From Streptomyces niveus (GTDB lineage Bacteria; Actinomycetota; Actinomycetes; Streptomycetales; Streptomycetaceae): a stretch of 64,000 nucleotides of DNA. The translations under genes and the position numbers were made by a program. The notes beneath the pieces were generated by a model. It ran no database searches and was not told the origin of the DNA. It saw only the letters and a program-made list of their open reading frames with translations. Numbering within the stretch: position 1 is the stretch's first letter; each line of letters opens with the position of its first letter. This document shows positions 54,693 to 62,988 of the stretch, one piece after another. The stretch spans positions 7,617,001 to 7,681,000 of the forward strand of contig NZ_CP018047.1 of the NCBI RefSeq assembly GCF_002009175.1, read 5' to 3'.

Positions 54693-54701
54693 TTATCCAC
54701 A
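54693..54701 (+). promoter_or_regulatory. Single DnaA-box-like sequence
   Basis: TTATCCACA, the perfect 9-mer DnaA box, lies between the roadblock and DUF6397-like genes. Only one copy was noticed, so it is not an origin; it may titrate DnaA or be fortuitous. Confidence 0.3.
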
Positions 54702-54775
54702 GGGCGAGCGAGGAAATCGACACTGGGCTACGGTCGTCACCGAGAGTAGTAATCGACTCACGGGGGAGTACGTAG

Positions 54776-55891
54776 ATGTCTGTCATGGAAGTGTCGGAGA
54801 CACTCGCGGCCGGCCGAGCGGCCCAGGAACTGCGCCTGAAGCGGGGCGAGTTCGAGCTGGCGACGCAGATGGGGCATGTCCGTACGGTCGGCGGGGCCCT
54901 GAGTGGCCGCCGCCGGGTGCCGCGCGGCGAGGTCGAGCGGCTGCGGAGGGCGGCGGGTTTCCCCGACGCGCTGCGCGAGCGTGTACGGACGGTGGGCACG
55001 GCCGAGGGGGCGGAGCTGATGGACATCAGCCCCGGCCGGTTCACCCGGCTCGCGCGTGCGGGGTATCTGGTGCCGGTGCGCGTCTATCTGAATCGCTATC
55101 GAGCGGTTGTCTGGCTGTATCTCGCCGAGGAGCTACGGGCGTTCGCGAGCAGTGAACCGGGCTTGCTGGCGGGCCGGATGCCGCGATCAGGGACGCGTAC
55201 GGAGCCACGGAAGCGGACCGGCGGCCGTGCCCGTTCCGGCTGCGGCTCAGAGACGGACGCGGTGCGTGACGCCGAGGCGGCGGAAGCGGCCGGGGCGATG
55301 GCTCCGGGGCAGGAGGACTGTCGTCCGCGCAACTGGCGTGGTCGCCGTATCGGTCTTCTGCTGCACGAGAGCGACGACCGGTGGGAGCGTGCGGCGATCG
55401 TCGGTTCCGTGCTCGATCCCGTCCAACTGGCCGAGCTGGTACCGGATCCGTACGAGCGCGCCTGTCTGAACCGGTTGCGGCCGAATCTCGCGCCGGGCCG
55501 TCCCGCGTCGGAGGCGGGGCGCGAGGCCATGGGGCGGTTGCTGACCGCCGACGATCCGGACGAGATCAGCTGGCACCGCTCCAGCCTGACCGCGCTGCTG
55601 ACCGACGCCCGACGGGACCGGCAGGCGCCGCGCCCGAGCGGCACGGCTCCCGCGCCGGCACCCACACCGGAACCGGCGTCCGCGTCGGAGTCGGCGCGGA
55701 CACCCGACTCGGCGCGGGCCGCCGAGTCGGTGCGGTCATCCGAGTCGGTACGCGCGACCGGTTCGGCCGGGACGTGCGAACCGGTCCCGCATGCCGGAGG
55801 GCGCGGACGTCCGTTGCTGACCCGGCTGCGGGCCAGGAGAGTGCGGGGGCGAGAAGTTGCCGTACCTCTCGTGGGCAGTGCCGATCGTTGA
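54776..55891 (+). CDS. DUF6397-like protein
   Basis: A 371-residue protein, ATG behind GGGGGAG. The N-terminal ~115 residues resemble a helix-turn-helix-like region (GRRRVPRGEVERLRRAAGFP; LMDISPGRFTRLARAGYLVP), followed by a variable basic linker and a conserved part (NWRGRRIGLLLHESDDRWER; LAELVPDPYERACLNRLRPN). The last ~80 residues are Ala/Pro/Ser/Glu low-complexity. The pattern is that of the actinomycete DUF6397 family, of unknown function; the family name is from memory of its pattern, not a search. Confidence 0.65.
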   Translation: MSVMEVSETLAAGRAAQELRLKRGEFELATQMGHVRTVGGALSGRRRVPRGEVERLRRAAGFPDALRERVRTVGTAEGAELMDISPGRFTRLARAGYLVPVRVYLNRYRAVVWLYLAEELRAFASSEPGLLAGRMPRSGTRTEPRKRTGGRARSGCGSETDAVRDAEAAEAAGAMAPGQEDCRPRNWRGRRIGLLLHESDDRWERAAIVGSVLDPVQLAELVPDPYERACLNRLRPNLAPGRPASEAGREAMGRLLTADDPDEISWHRSSLTALLTDARRDRQAPRPSGTAPAPAPTPEPASASESARTPDSARAAESVRSSESVRATGSAGTCEPVPHAGGRGRPLLTRLRARRVRGREVAVPLVGSADR

Positions 55892-55948
55892 GTTCGAGCC
55901 CGGCCCGACCGGCCTCGCCGGCCGGACCGGCGTGACCGGCCGTGCCGG

Positions 55949-56935
55949 TCAGGACTTGGCTTCGCCGGTGACCATGGTGATTTCTGGGGAGAAGCTGCCC
56001 CACTCCCCGTCCGGCAGCTTCGCGCGGATCTTCACCTTGTAGCTGACGCCGGGCTTCTTGCCCGCGAAGACGCTCTCGGTGGTCTTGCCCACGGGTGCCT
56101 TGTTGCCCCAGACCAGCGTGGTGGTCAGCTTCCCGTTGAGATGGATCTCGTACGAGGGCACCTCGCCGTCGACCTTCGGAGGCAGCCAGGACAGATCGAG
56201 ATAGTAGGCACCGTCCTCGGCGCTCTTGTGCCGTGCGACCTCGAAGCTGAGGGGCGCCGTGTCGGGGTCGTCGCCGGGCCCCTTCGGGGTGCTGATCTTC
56301 ACGGGGGCGCTGGCCGGTGAGGTGTTGTCGGCGGCGTCCCGCGCCTGGAGGGTGAACGAGTAGTCGGTGCCGGGGCGAAGTCCCGTGACCTTGGCCGTGG
56401 TCACGTCGCCGCTCACACTGTGGATCTTCGAGCCGCCCTGGAGGATGTCGTAGGAGGTGATGCCCTGGCCCTTGCCCGGTGCGCTCCAGGTCAGTTCGGC
56501 GCCCTTCGAACCGTCGTGCCTGCCACGCAGTTTCGTGGGCTTCGCCGGAGCTTCCTTGTCCTCGGCGGTCACCGCTGGCGTGGTGACAGGCTTCTTCTCG
56601 CTGTGCGGCGAGAGGTTACCGGCCGCGTCCTTGGCCCGCACCGAGAACGAGTAGGCGGTGGACGGCTTCAGATCGGTGATGTCGATCATCAGCTTCTCGG
56701 GGGGAACATCCTTGACCTTGGTGTCCCCTCGGTAGACCACATAGCCACTGACCGCGACGTTGTCCTTGGCCGCTTCCCACATGACGTGAGCGGAAAGTGC
56801 GCTGCCGGCCTGAACACTGAGACCGGTCGGTGCGGATGGCGGCTGTGAGTCCTTGTCGTCACCACCGCCGCCGCAGGCGACGAGAGTGAGAGCGGTAGCG
56901 GTAACGAGCGCGACCTGGGTGGGGGTCCGTCGCAC
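55949..56935 (-). CDS. Fibronectin type III domain lipoprotein
   Basis: A 328-residue secreted lipoprotein. The GTG at 56935 follows GGAGGAG and opens a signal peptide with lipobox LVAC (VALVTATALTLVACGGGG). After a short acidic linker come three fibronectin type III domains (starting at about residues 35, 130 and 225), with the recurring STAYSFSVRAKDAAGN and GTDYSFTLQARDAADN strands. There is no catalytic domain. FN3 modules accompany chitinases and other polysaccharide enzymes in Streptomyces; a DasR-like operator lies 29 bp upstream of the start, hinting at the chitin/GlcNAc regulon. Confidence 0.88.
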   Translation of the reverse strand: MRRTPTQVALVTATALTLVACGGGGDDKDSQPPSAPTGLSVQAGSALSAHVMWEAAKDNVAVSGYVVYRGDTKVKDVPPEKLMIDITDLKPSTAYSFSVRAKDAAGNLSPHSEKKPVTTPAVTAEDKEAPAKPTKLRGRHDGSKGAELTWSAPGKGQGITSYDILQGGSKIHSVSGDVTTAKVTGLRPGTDYSFTLQARDAADNTSPASAPVKISTPKGPGDDPDTAPLSFEVARHKSAEDGAYYLDLSWLPPKVDGEVPSYEIHLNGKLTTTLVWGNKAPVGKTTESVFAGKKPGVSYKVKIRAKLPDGEWGSFSPEITMVTGEAKS

Positions 56936-56963
56936 GATCGTCTCCTCCGTCCAAGGCGAGGGC

Positions 56964-56979
56964 AATGGTCTAGACATAT
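56964..56979. promoter_or_regulatory. DasR-like operator upstream of the FN3 lipoprotein gene
   Basis: AATGGTCTAGACATAT matches the core TGGTCTAGAC of the dre consensus ACTGGTCTAGACCAGT; the right half is degenerate. It lies just upstream of the lipoprotein start, where a repressor would block transcription. Confidence 0.55.
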
Positions 56980-57130
56980 ATGACACAGTGTCGGGTTCAC
57001 TTCAAGAGCTGGTGCCAGTTGGAATGCGAAATCGAGGGAAGCCGACACTCCGCCCGGACCGCGGACCGTGCCGCACACTGCCCCCACGCACAATGACCTT
57101 GTTCCACCGGACAGCTGGAAGGAACTGAGC

Positions 57131-57669
57131 GTGCAGATCGACCTCGCAGGTAAGACCGCCCTGGTCACCGGCTCCACACAGGGCATCGGTGCGGCCATCG
57201 CGACCGGACTCGCCCGCGCGGGAGCCCGCGTCGCGGTGAACGGGCGCTCGGCGGGATGATCGAACGTGGCTGGGGCCGGGTTCAGTACATCGCCAGCGAC
57301 TCCGCGATCGTCGTCCCCGCCGAGATGATCCACTACGGAGTCTCCAAGACCGCGCTGCTGGGAGTCTCGCGCGGCTTCGCGAAGGCGGCGGCGGGCAGCG
57401 GCGTCACCGTGAACTCCGTGCTCGCGGGACACACGCACACCGGCGGTGTCGAGGACTTCGTCTACGAACTTGTCGACAAGTCCCTTCCCTGGGAGGAGGC
57501 CCAGTGCGAGTTCATGCGCGAGCACCGGCCGCAGTCGCTCCTCCAGCGGCTCATCGAACCCGAGGAGATCGCGAACATGGTCGTCTACCTCGGTTCGCCT
57601 CTCGCGTCGGCGACCACCGGGGCCGCGGTGCGCGTCGACGGCGGATACATCGACTCGATCGTTCCATGA
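57131..57669 (+). pseudogene. SDR-family short-chain dehydrogenase with internal deletion
   Basis: Two parts of one SDR gene. The first (GTG at 57131) encodes the Rossmann start LAGKTALVTGSTQGIGAAIA and runs to VAVNGRSAG then TGA at 57257-57259. The second continues in another frame from MIERGWGRVQYIASDSAIVV with the catalytic YGVSK (Y-x-x-x-K) to the C-terminal GAAVRVDGGYIDSIVP. About 90 residues between these segments, including the NNAG-type region, are missing and the frame is shifted. The gene is therefore inactive unless the second part is used alone. Confidence 0.85.
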
Positions 57670-57697
57670 TTTCTCATTGATGACAGGATGGGTCGCT

Positions 57698-58210
57698 GTG
57701 CAGACCAACACGCTTACCGTCCGTCGCGCGGTGCCTGCCGACGCGTCCGACATCTCCGGACTGTGGCTGAGATCGTTCGCGGCCGCCCTCCCGAGTGTCA
57801 CTCGCCCCCACAGCGAACAGCGGGTACACGCCTGGATCCGCGACATCGTCCTGCCCACCCAGGAGACCTGGGTGGCGACCGTCGAGGAGACGGTGGTCGG
57901 CATGATGGTGATCGAGGGCGGGGAGATCGACCAGCTGTACCTCGATCCGGACCATCGGGGCTGCGGTATCGGCGATCGCCTGCTCAACCTGGCGAAGCGG
58001 CGGCGGCCGGGCGGACTGTCGCTGTGGACCTTCCAGGTGAACGGGCCCGCACGGCGTTTCTACGAGCGTCACGGCTTCGTCCCCGTGGAGAAGACCGACG
58101 GCCGGGGCAACGAGGAGAACGAACCGGACGTGCGCTACAGCTGGCACCCCGAGCCGGGCCGCGGTGGCATCCCCGGCCCCGCCAAGGAGCCTGATCCGGC
58201 GGCCCGCTGA
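57698..58210 (+). CDS. GNAT-family N-acetyltransferase
   Basis: A 170-residue GNAT protein. The acetyl-CoA-binding motif A is LYLDPDHRGCGIGDRLLNLA, with the following strand-helix FQVNGPARRFYERHGFVPVE (motif B). A GTG at 57698 is preferred (AGGATGG upstream); an ATG at 57680 adds six residues. It begins 28 bp after the SDR pseudogene, probably formerly in an operon with it. Substrate unknown. Confidence 0.85.
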   Translation: MQTNTLTVRRAVPADASDISGLWLRSFAAALPSVTRPHSEQRVHAWIRDIVLPTQETWVATVEETVVGMMVIEGGEIDQLYLDPDHRGCGIGDRLLNLAKRRRPGGLSLWTFQVNGPARRFYERHGFVPVEKTDGRGNEENEPDVRYSWHPEPGRGGIPGPAKEPDPAAR

Positions 58211-58221
58211 CGGCGGGCGTG

Positions 58222-59460
58222 TTACGCCCGCGCCCGCATGCCGAACAGGAACCGGGTCACGCGCGTGCGGCGTACCAGCACGTCGTACGCCACCACGGTG
58301 AGCACGAGTGAAGTCAGCGAGATCACGGTGTACTTGACCAGTACGTTCGTGTCCAGGCCGACCACACCATAGGCGACCGCGACGACGATCGGCTGATGCA
58401 GGACGTAGAGCGGCAGTACGGCGGTGGCGAGATAGCCGTACATCCGCCCGAGGTTGCCGACCGGCGGATCGCCGGCGGTCCGGCGCGGCGCGGCGCGGCG
58501 TTCGCGGTGCCGGTCGAGAAGGCCGAGGATCGCGACCAGCCAGCACCACCCGGCGAGCCCGAACAGTGAGCGGGCCAGGATCGCGACCGCCGTCCTAACC
58601 GTGAACACATCGCCGTCCGGCGCCTCCCCGGCGGCGATGAAGGCCGGCAGGGCCAGCGTGAACAGCGCCAGCCCGGCCACGGTGGCCGGTATCGCGTCGC
58701 GCCGCACAGCGGTTCTGAACCGCTCGTCGGAGGCGAGCACATAGCCGCAGACGAAGAAGAGCAGATACGCCCAGCGGCTCCAGCCCGCGAACGCCTCCTC
58801 CAGTCCCAGCAGGGCGCAGATCACCGCGAACGGCACCGCGGGCAGCAGCACCACGCCCCGGCGCCGCACGGCGGACGCGAGCCCGTCACGGACCCGGTCC
58901 CCGCCGGTGCCGGGCGGTCGGCCGGCCAGTGGCGCCAGCAGAAGGGAGAAGACCAACAGGAGCACGATGAACCAGAGATGGCCCGTCTCGAAATGCTCGC
59001 CCCGCACCACGAAAGGAAAGTCGCCGAATGACAGCCGCACTTCGAAGAATTGGGGCAGGAACTCCCAATAGGACTCGTGGTAGCCGGGATCGGCGGCCCG
59101 CAGTCGCAGCCACTGCGGCACGGGGACGATCGTGAGTGTCGCGAAGACCAGGGGTACTCCGAGACGCAGTAGACGCTCGGCCACGAACCCGCCGGGGCCA
59201 CGCTTGCGCAGTGAATGCCAGGAGCCCAGACCGGAGATGAGGAACAGAATCGGCATCGCCCAGACCACACCGAATCCGGCGAGGTACATCGTCGCGTCGA
59301 CCGTCTCCGGATTCTTGACGTAGAAGTCGTCCTCGGTGTCGAACACCAACGCCGAATGGAAGAACACCAATCCGACGACCACCAGGGCCCGGATCGCGTC
59401 CAGTTCGGTTCTTCGCCCCGGCCGCGCGGCCGGTCCCGGTTCGTTCCGCACCGCAGTCAT
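58222..59460 (-). CDS. Acyltransferase 3-family membrane protein
   Basis: A 412-residue integral membrane protein of the acyltransferase 3 (OafA/NodX-like) family. It starts RRTELDAIRALVVVGLVFFH, where the R-x10-H pattern marks the catalytic His, and has about ten hydrophobic segments, a conserved GHLWFIVLLLVFSLLLAP and a short basic tail. It probably transfers acyl groups to a cell-envelope or secreted carbohydrate. The ATG at 59460 follows GCGGAGG. It is divergent from the chitinase gene. Confidence 0.87.
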   Translation of the reverse strand: MTAVRNEPGPAARPGRRTELDAIRALVVVGLVFFHSALVFDTEDDFYVKNPETVDATMYLAGFGVVWAMPILFLISGLGSWHSLRKRGPGGFVAERLLRLGVPLVFATLTIVPVPQWLRLRAADPGYHESYWEFLPQFFEVRLSFGDFPFVVRGEHFETGHLWFIVLLLVFSLLLAPLAGRPPGTGGDRVRDGLASAVRRRGVVLLPAVPFAVICALLGLEEAFAGWSRWAYLLFFVCGYVLASDERFRTAVRRDAIPATVAGLALFTLALPAFIAAGEAPDGDVFTVRTAVAILARSLFGLAGWCWLVAILGLLDRHRERRAAPRRTAGDPPVGNLGRMYGYLATAVLPLYVLHQPIVVAVAYGVVGLDTNVLVKYTVISLTSLVLTVVAYDVLVRRTRVTRFLFGMRARA

Positions 59461-59867
59461 CGGGCCTCCGCCGAGTCCGCCCCCGCTCGCCGTGTGACAG
59501 CGACCGACGGAGACCAGTCTCGTGGGTGCGGCGCCCCCACGCCACCCTTCGGCGAACGGGAGGTGGCGCCGCAGTGCTCCGTCGGCCAGGGGCGAGATCG
59601 CGTCACATCCGGGGTGCGACGGGGCCGACACCGCCGACAACCGCGGCGAGTTGCACGAGGTGGAACGGCTCGGCGGCGAACCACGTGGCCGCCAAGTCCT
59701 GCTCATCCCCCTCGCCAGGAGCGGGGGGGTGACGGTCGGTCCGCGCAGCGACCGGCCGAAACTCGACAGTTGGTCTAGACCTTGACAGGTAGTGAGAGTT
59801 CCGGTTTGGTTCCCTCACCCCCATGGCGGCCGTCGCTCAACGACGGCCGCGCGAAGGAGTGAGTCGC
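59461..59867. other. Divergent intergenic region upstream of the chitinase gene
   Basis: No gene was found in this 407-bp stretch. It contains the DasR-type site at 59769-59784 and the GAAGGAG ribosome-binding site (59852-59858) for the chitinase TTG start; the leftmost part is the promoter of the acyltransferase. Confidence 0.6.
59769..59784. promoter_or_regulatory. DasR-responsive element (dre) upstream of the chitinase
   Basis: GTTGGTCTAGACCTTG has all 11 bases of the dre core TGGTCTAGACC. Streptomyces chitinase promoters carry such 12-bp elements bound by the GntR-family repressor DasR, which is released by amino-sugar phosphates. It lies 84 bp upstream of the TTG start. Confidence 0.8.
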
Positions 59868-60764
59868 TTGCGACAGCGAATCCTTGCACTGTTCACCGCG
59901 CTGGTCTCGGCCATGGCCCTCGCGGTATTCCTGCCCGCCTCGACCTCGGCGGCAGCCACGTCGGCCGCCGCGTGTACCACCGGATGGAACGCGTCCACCG
60001 TCTACTGGGGCGGCGACACCGCCTCCTACAACGGCCGCAATTGGACGGCGAAGTGGTGGACCCAGAACGAGAGACCCGGCACGGTCGACGTCTGGGCCGA
60101 CAACGGCGCCTGCGGTGGTGGCCCGACCGACCCGCCGCCCGCCGGTGGCTTCGTGGTCAGTGAGGCGCAGTTCAACCAGATGTTCCCGAGCCGCAACGGC
60201 TTCTACACCTACAACGGTCTCAAGGCCGCGCTGAGCGCCTACCCGGCCTTCGCGACCACCGGCAGTGACACCATCAAGCGCCAGGAGGCCGCGGCCTTCC
60301 TCGCCAACGTCAGCCACGAGACCGGCGGTCTGGTCCATATCGTGGAGCAGAACACGGCCAACTACCCGCACTACTGCGACAGTTCGCAGTGGTACGGCTG
60401 TCCGGCCGGCCAGGCGGCGTACTACGGCCGTGGTCCCATCCAGCTCAGCTGGAACTTCAACTACAAGGCCGCGGGCGACGCCCTCGGCATCGACCTGCTG
60501 GGCAACCCCTGGCTCGTCCAGAACGACGCGGCCATCGCCTGGAAGACCGGTCTCTGGTACTGGAACACCCAGAACGGCCCCGGCACCATGACCCCGCACA
60601 ACGCGATGGTCAACAGCCGCGGATTCGGCGAGACCATCCGCAGCATCAACGGCTCGCTGGAGTGCAACGGAGGCAACCCCGGACAGGTCCAGAGCCGGAT
60701 CGCCAAGTACCAGAGCTTCGTCCAGATCCTCGGCACCACCCCCGGCGGCAACCTCAGCTGCTGA
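59868..60764 (+). CDS. Secreted GH19 chitinase with N-terminal chitin-binding domain
   Basis: A 298-residue secreted chitinase. TTG at 59868 is chosen because GAAGGAG ends 9 nt before it and a Sec signal follows directly (ILALFTALVSAMALAVFLPA, cleavage near AAA). A short carbohydrate-binding module (TGWNASTVYWGGDTASYNGR, Trp-rich) is linked by a GGGPTDPPP hinge to a GH19 domain with catalytic Glu151 (SHETGG) and Glu160 (VEQNTANY) and the conserved YYGRGPIQLSWNFNYKAAGD. Domain order and length match Streptomyces ChiF/ChiG-type enzymes. The dre site upstream indicates control by DasR. Confidence 0.92.
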   Translation: MRQRILALFTALVSAMALAVFLPASTSAAATSAAACTTGWNASTVYWGGDTASYNGRNWTAKWWTQNERPGTVDVWADNGACGGGPTDPPPAGGFVVSEAQFNQMFPSRNGFYTYNGLKAALSAYPAFATTGSDTIKRQEAAAFLANVSHETGGLVHIVEQNTANYPHYCDSSQWYGCPAGQAAYYGRGPIQLSWNFNYKAAGDALGIDLLGNPWLVQNDAAIAWKTGLWYWNTQNGPGTMTPHNAMVNSRGFGETIRSINGSLECNGGNPGQVQSRIAKYQSFVQILGTTPGGNLSC

Positions 60765-60874
60765 GTCCGGAGCGTCACTACGACAATCGGACGTCGTTCA
60801 GAGAACTGTTCTGCGACCTCCTCGTTGACCGGTTCGGGGCAGAGACCCGTCTGCCCCGAACCGGATCAGTGTCC

Positions 60875-60904
60875 GTGCCCCACCGCCCGCGGGCGGTGGG
60901 GCAC
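60875..60904. terminator. 30-bp perfect palindrome between chitinase and melC1
   Basis: GTGCCCCACCGCCC and GGGCGGTGGGGCAC arms of 14 bp are separated by only GC. It lies 110 bp after the chitinase stop and 22 bp before the melC1 ATG, so it could end the chitinase transcript or fold in the melC1 leader. Confidence 0.6.
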
Positions 60905-60926
60905 GGCGGACGAGTGGAGGTTCGCC

Positions 60927-61463
60927 ATGCCAGGCGGTACCCGGCTACAGGCGCGGCCCGTGGACACGCGCCCCGCTGAACCTGTGGCCCCAGCGCCACG
61001 CCAGCCGCGCGGGCGCCATGACCCGCCCGTATCGAGGGCACCCGTCCCACCGCTCCTGCCCCCGCCCCCGTCCAGCCGCTCCCGGCGGCTCTTTCTGCGC
61101 GCGGCGTTCGCCCTCGGGGCGATCGGCGGTACGGCGGCGGCCCTGCTGCCCGTCCTCCGCGCGGACCCACGCGAAGCGGGCCCCCCGCCCACCGAGGCCG
61201 CGGGCCCACCGGCGGAACCGGCCGAACCCATCGAACGGGCCGAGCTGTTCGACGAGATGTACGGCGGCCGGCACATCCAGGGGACGGACGCGGGCGTCCG
61301 TATCGACGGCCGGCCGCTGCACGTCATGCGGCGCGCCGACGGCAGCTATCTCAGCGTCGTCAACCACTACGAGTCGTTCCCGACCGCCCTCGCGACCGCC
61401 CGCGCGGCGGTCGACGACCTCGGCGGCGCCCAGCTCTCGCTCGCCGGACCGGCATCCCACTGA
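60927..61463 (+). CDS. melC1: Tyrosinase copper chaperone (MelC1-type)
   Basis: A 178-residue tyrosinase cofactor. The C-terminal domain has the family's conserved pattern ([54 protein letters not shown]), with His residues that deliver copper. A twin-arginine signal [17 protein letters not shown] lies at about residues 52-68, which exports MelC2 with it. Unusually, about 50 Pro/Arg-rich residues precede the signal; the ATG has a good GGAGG, so this extension is probably real. The melC2 start is 21 bp downstream. Confidence 0.92.
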   Translation: MPGGTRLQARPVDTRPAEPVAPAPRQPRGRHDPPVSRAPVPPLLPPPPSSRSRRLFLRAAFALGAIGGTAAALLPVLRADPREAGPPPTEAAGPPAEPAEPIERAELFDEMYGGRHIQGTDAGVRIDGRPLHVMRRADGSYLSVVNHYESFPTALATARAAVDDLGGAQLSLAGPASH

Positions 61464-61484
61464 CCGCAGGGAGGACACTCCACG

Positions 61485-62351
61485 GTGCACATCAGAAAGA
61501 ATCAGCGCAATCTCACCAGCGCGGAGAAGAAGCGCTTCGTCACCACGGTCCTGGAGCTCAAACGCCAGGGCCGCTACGACGAGTTCGTCCGCCAGCATGT
61601 CCAGTACTACCGGACCGACGGCGACGCCGGGCTGCGGGCCGCCCACATGGCACCGTCGTTCCTGCCGTGGCACCGCAAGTACCTGCTGGAGTTCGAGCGG
61701 GCGCTTCAGCGCATCGACCCCAAGGTGACCGTCCCGTACTGGGACTGGACGACGGACAACACACCCGCCGCGTCCCTCTGGTCCGAGGACTTCCTCGGCG
61801 GCGACGGCCGTTCCTCCGACGGGCAGGTCACGACCGGGGCGTTCGCCTACGGGGCGGGCAACTGGACCATCAACGACGGGGTGCTGGAGCGGAAGTTCCT
61901 CGTCCGCGCCTTCGGCCGCCCCACCTCACCGATCGCGCTGCCCACCAAGGACGAACTGGCCTGGGCGATGGACGAGTCGGTCTACGACGCCGCGCCCTGG
62001 GACTCGACGGCCCCGCGCGGTTTCCGCAATCGCCTCGAAGGCTGGACGGCGGGCAGCGACAGGACGCGATGGCGGAATCACAACCGTGTCCACCGATGGG
62101 TGGGCGGCCAGATGCTCGGCGCGACAGCGCCGCACGACCCGGTCTTCTGGCTCCATCACGCCTTCGTCGACCTCCTCTGGGACCGCTGGCAGAAGAAGCA
62201 CCCGAAGGCGACCTACCTTCCACAGCGGAGACTGGGCGGGGACGATCCGCAACGAGGACAGGCGATCAGCGTGGACGAGCCGATGCCGCCGTGGCGGACG
62301 AAGCCGTCGGAGATGCTCAGCCACCGGAGTCTGTACCGGTACGACGCCTGA
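61485..62351 (+). CDS. melC2: Tyrosinase (MelC2-type)
   Basis: A 288-residue type 3 copper enzyme that oxidises tyrosine and DOPA to o-quinones, forming melanin. Six copper ligands are in place: His38 (RQHVQYY), His54 (AAHMAPSF) and His63 (PWHRKYLLEFE) for CuA; His199 and His203 (NHNRVHRWVGG) and His225 (FWLHHAF) for CuB. It has no signal of its own and leaves the cell with MelC1. The GTG start follows GGGAGG. A very strong hairpin follows the gene. Confidence 0.95.
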   Translation: MHIRKNQRNLTSAEKKRFVTTVLELKRQGRYDEFVRQHVQYYRTDGDAGLRAAHMAPSFLPWHRKYLLEFERALQRIDPKVTVPYWDWTTDNTPAASLWSEDFLGGDGRSSDGQVTTGAFAYGAGNWTINDGVLERKFLVRAFGRPTSPIALPTKDELAWAMDESVYDAAPWDSTAPRGFRNRLEGWTAGSDRTRWRNHNRVHRWVGGQMLGATAPHDPVFWLHHAFVDLLWDRWQKKHPKATYLPQRRLGGDDPQRGQAISVDEPMPPWRTKPSEMLSHRSLYRYDA

Positions 62352-62404
62352 GCGGGCTCGCGCGGGCGCGCCTCCGGGCGCCCCGCGCACCGGTTTTGCA
62401 CACA

Positions 62405-62439
62405 CAACGGCCTCCCGCATCGGATGCGGGAGGCCGTTG
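62405..62439. terminator. Hairpin terminator between melC2 and the chaplin gene
   Basis: Perfect 17-bp arms (CAACGGCCTCCCGCATC / GATGCGGGAGGCCGTTG) around a single base, between convergent genes. One of the strongest hairpins in the window. Confidence 0.9.
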
Positions 62440-62496
62440 CTTCATGCTTCATGCCTCAGTCGCGGACAGGGACGTATGTCCCCGGGCGGCGGAGGC

Positions 62497-62769
62497 TCAG
62501 CGGCCGTAGCCGCCGCCGTGGTGCTTGCCGTCGACATTGGCGCACTGGTTGCCGAACGCCGGGTTCAGCAGACCGACCACGTCGATGGTGTTGCCACAGA
62601 GGTTCACCGGGATGTGCACGGGCACCTGGACCACGTTGCCGGAAAGGACTCCGGGCGAACCGACGGCCGCGGCCTCGGCGCCGGCGTCGGCAACGGCCAT
62701 ACCGGCGCCACCGGCCAGCACGGCGCCCGTGCCGGCGAGAACAGCAGCTGCCTTCGCAATACGCGACAT
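62497..62769 (-). CDS. Short chaplin
   Basis: A 90-residue secreted surface-active protein. A Sec signal (MSRIAKAAAVLAGTGAVLAG, cleavage near AVADAG) precedes one chaplin domain with GSPGVLSGNVVQVPVHIPVN, two Cys (58 and 76) that form the disulfide, and GLLNPAFGNQCAN. There is no LPXTG sorting signal. The tail (KHHGGGYGR) is unusual for the classic ChpD-H set. Chaplins coat aerial hyphae and spores with amyloid-like fibrils. The ATG follows AAGGAG. Confidence 0.92.
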   Translation of the reverse strand: MSRIAKAAAVLAGTGAVLAGGAGMAVADAGAEAAAVGSPGVLSGNVVQVPVHIPVNLCGNTIDVVGLLNPAFGNQCANVDGKHHGGGYGR

Positions 62770-62892
62770 CAAGTTTCTCCTTGAACGTTTCGAGCACAGC
62801 CGCACGATGCGCGGCCTTCACGCACGTTCAACGCGCAAACCCACCCTCGGTAACGAAATTGAGCCAATCGGTGAAGAAGTGCCATGTGACAA

Positions 62893-62939
62893 AGGGGTGC
62901 ACGCGTGTTTACCCTCGGGGTGAACGCTTGTGCACCCCT
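62893..62939. promoter_or_regulatory. Inverted repeat between divergent chaplin and MFS genes
   Basis: AGGGGTGCAC (62893-62902) and GTGCACCCCT (62930-62939) are perfect 10-bp arms 27 bp apart, in the divergent promoter region. The spacing suits a regulator that binds two faces of the helix; which gene it serves is not known. Confidence 0.5.
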
Positions 62940-62988
62940 CCGCGGTGAGCGGTCACGGAGGCCGCCACCGCAGACGACCGGAGAGCAG

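Noticed and set aside
54693..54701. Replication origin
   Set aside because: Only one DnaA-box-like 9-mer is present, with no dnaA/dnaN genes or box cluster.
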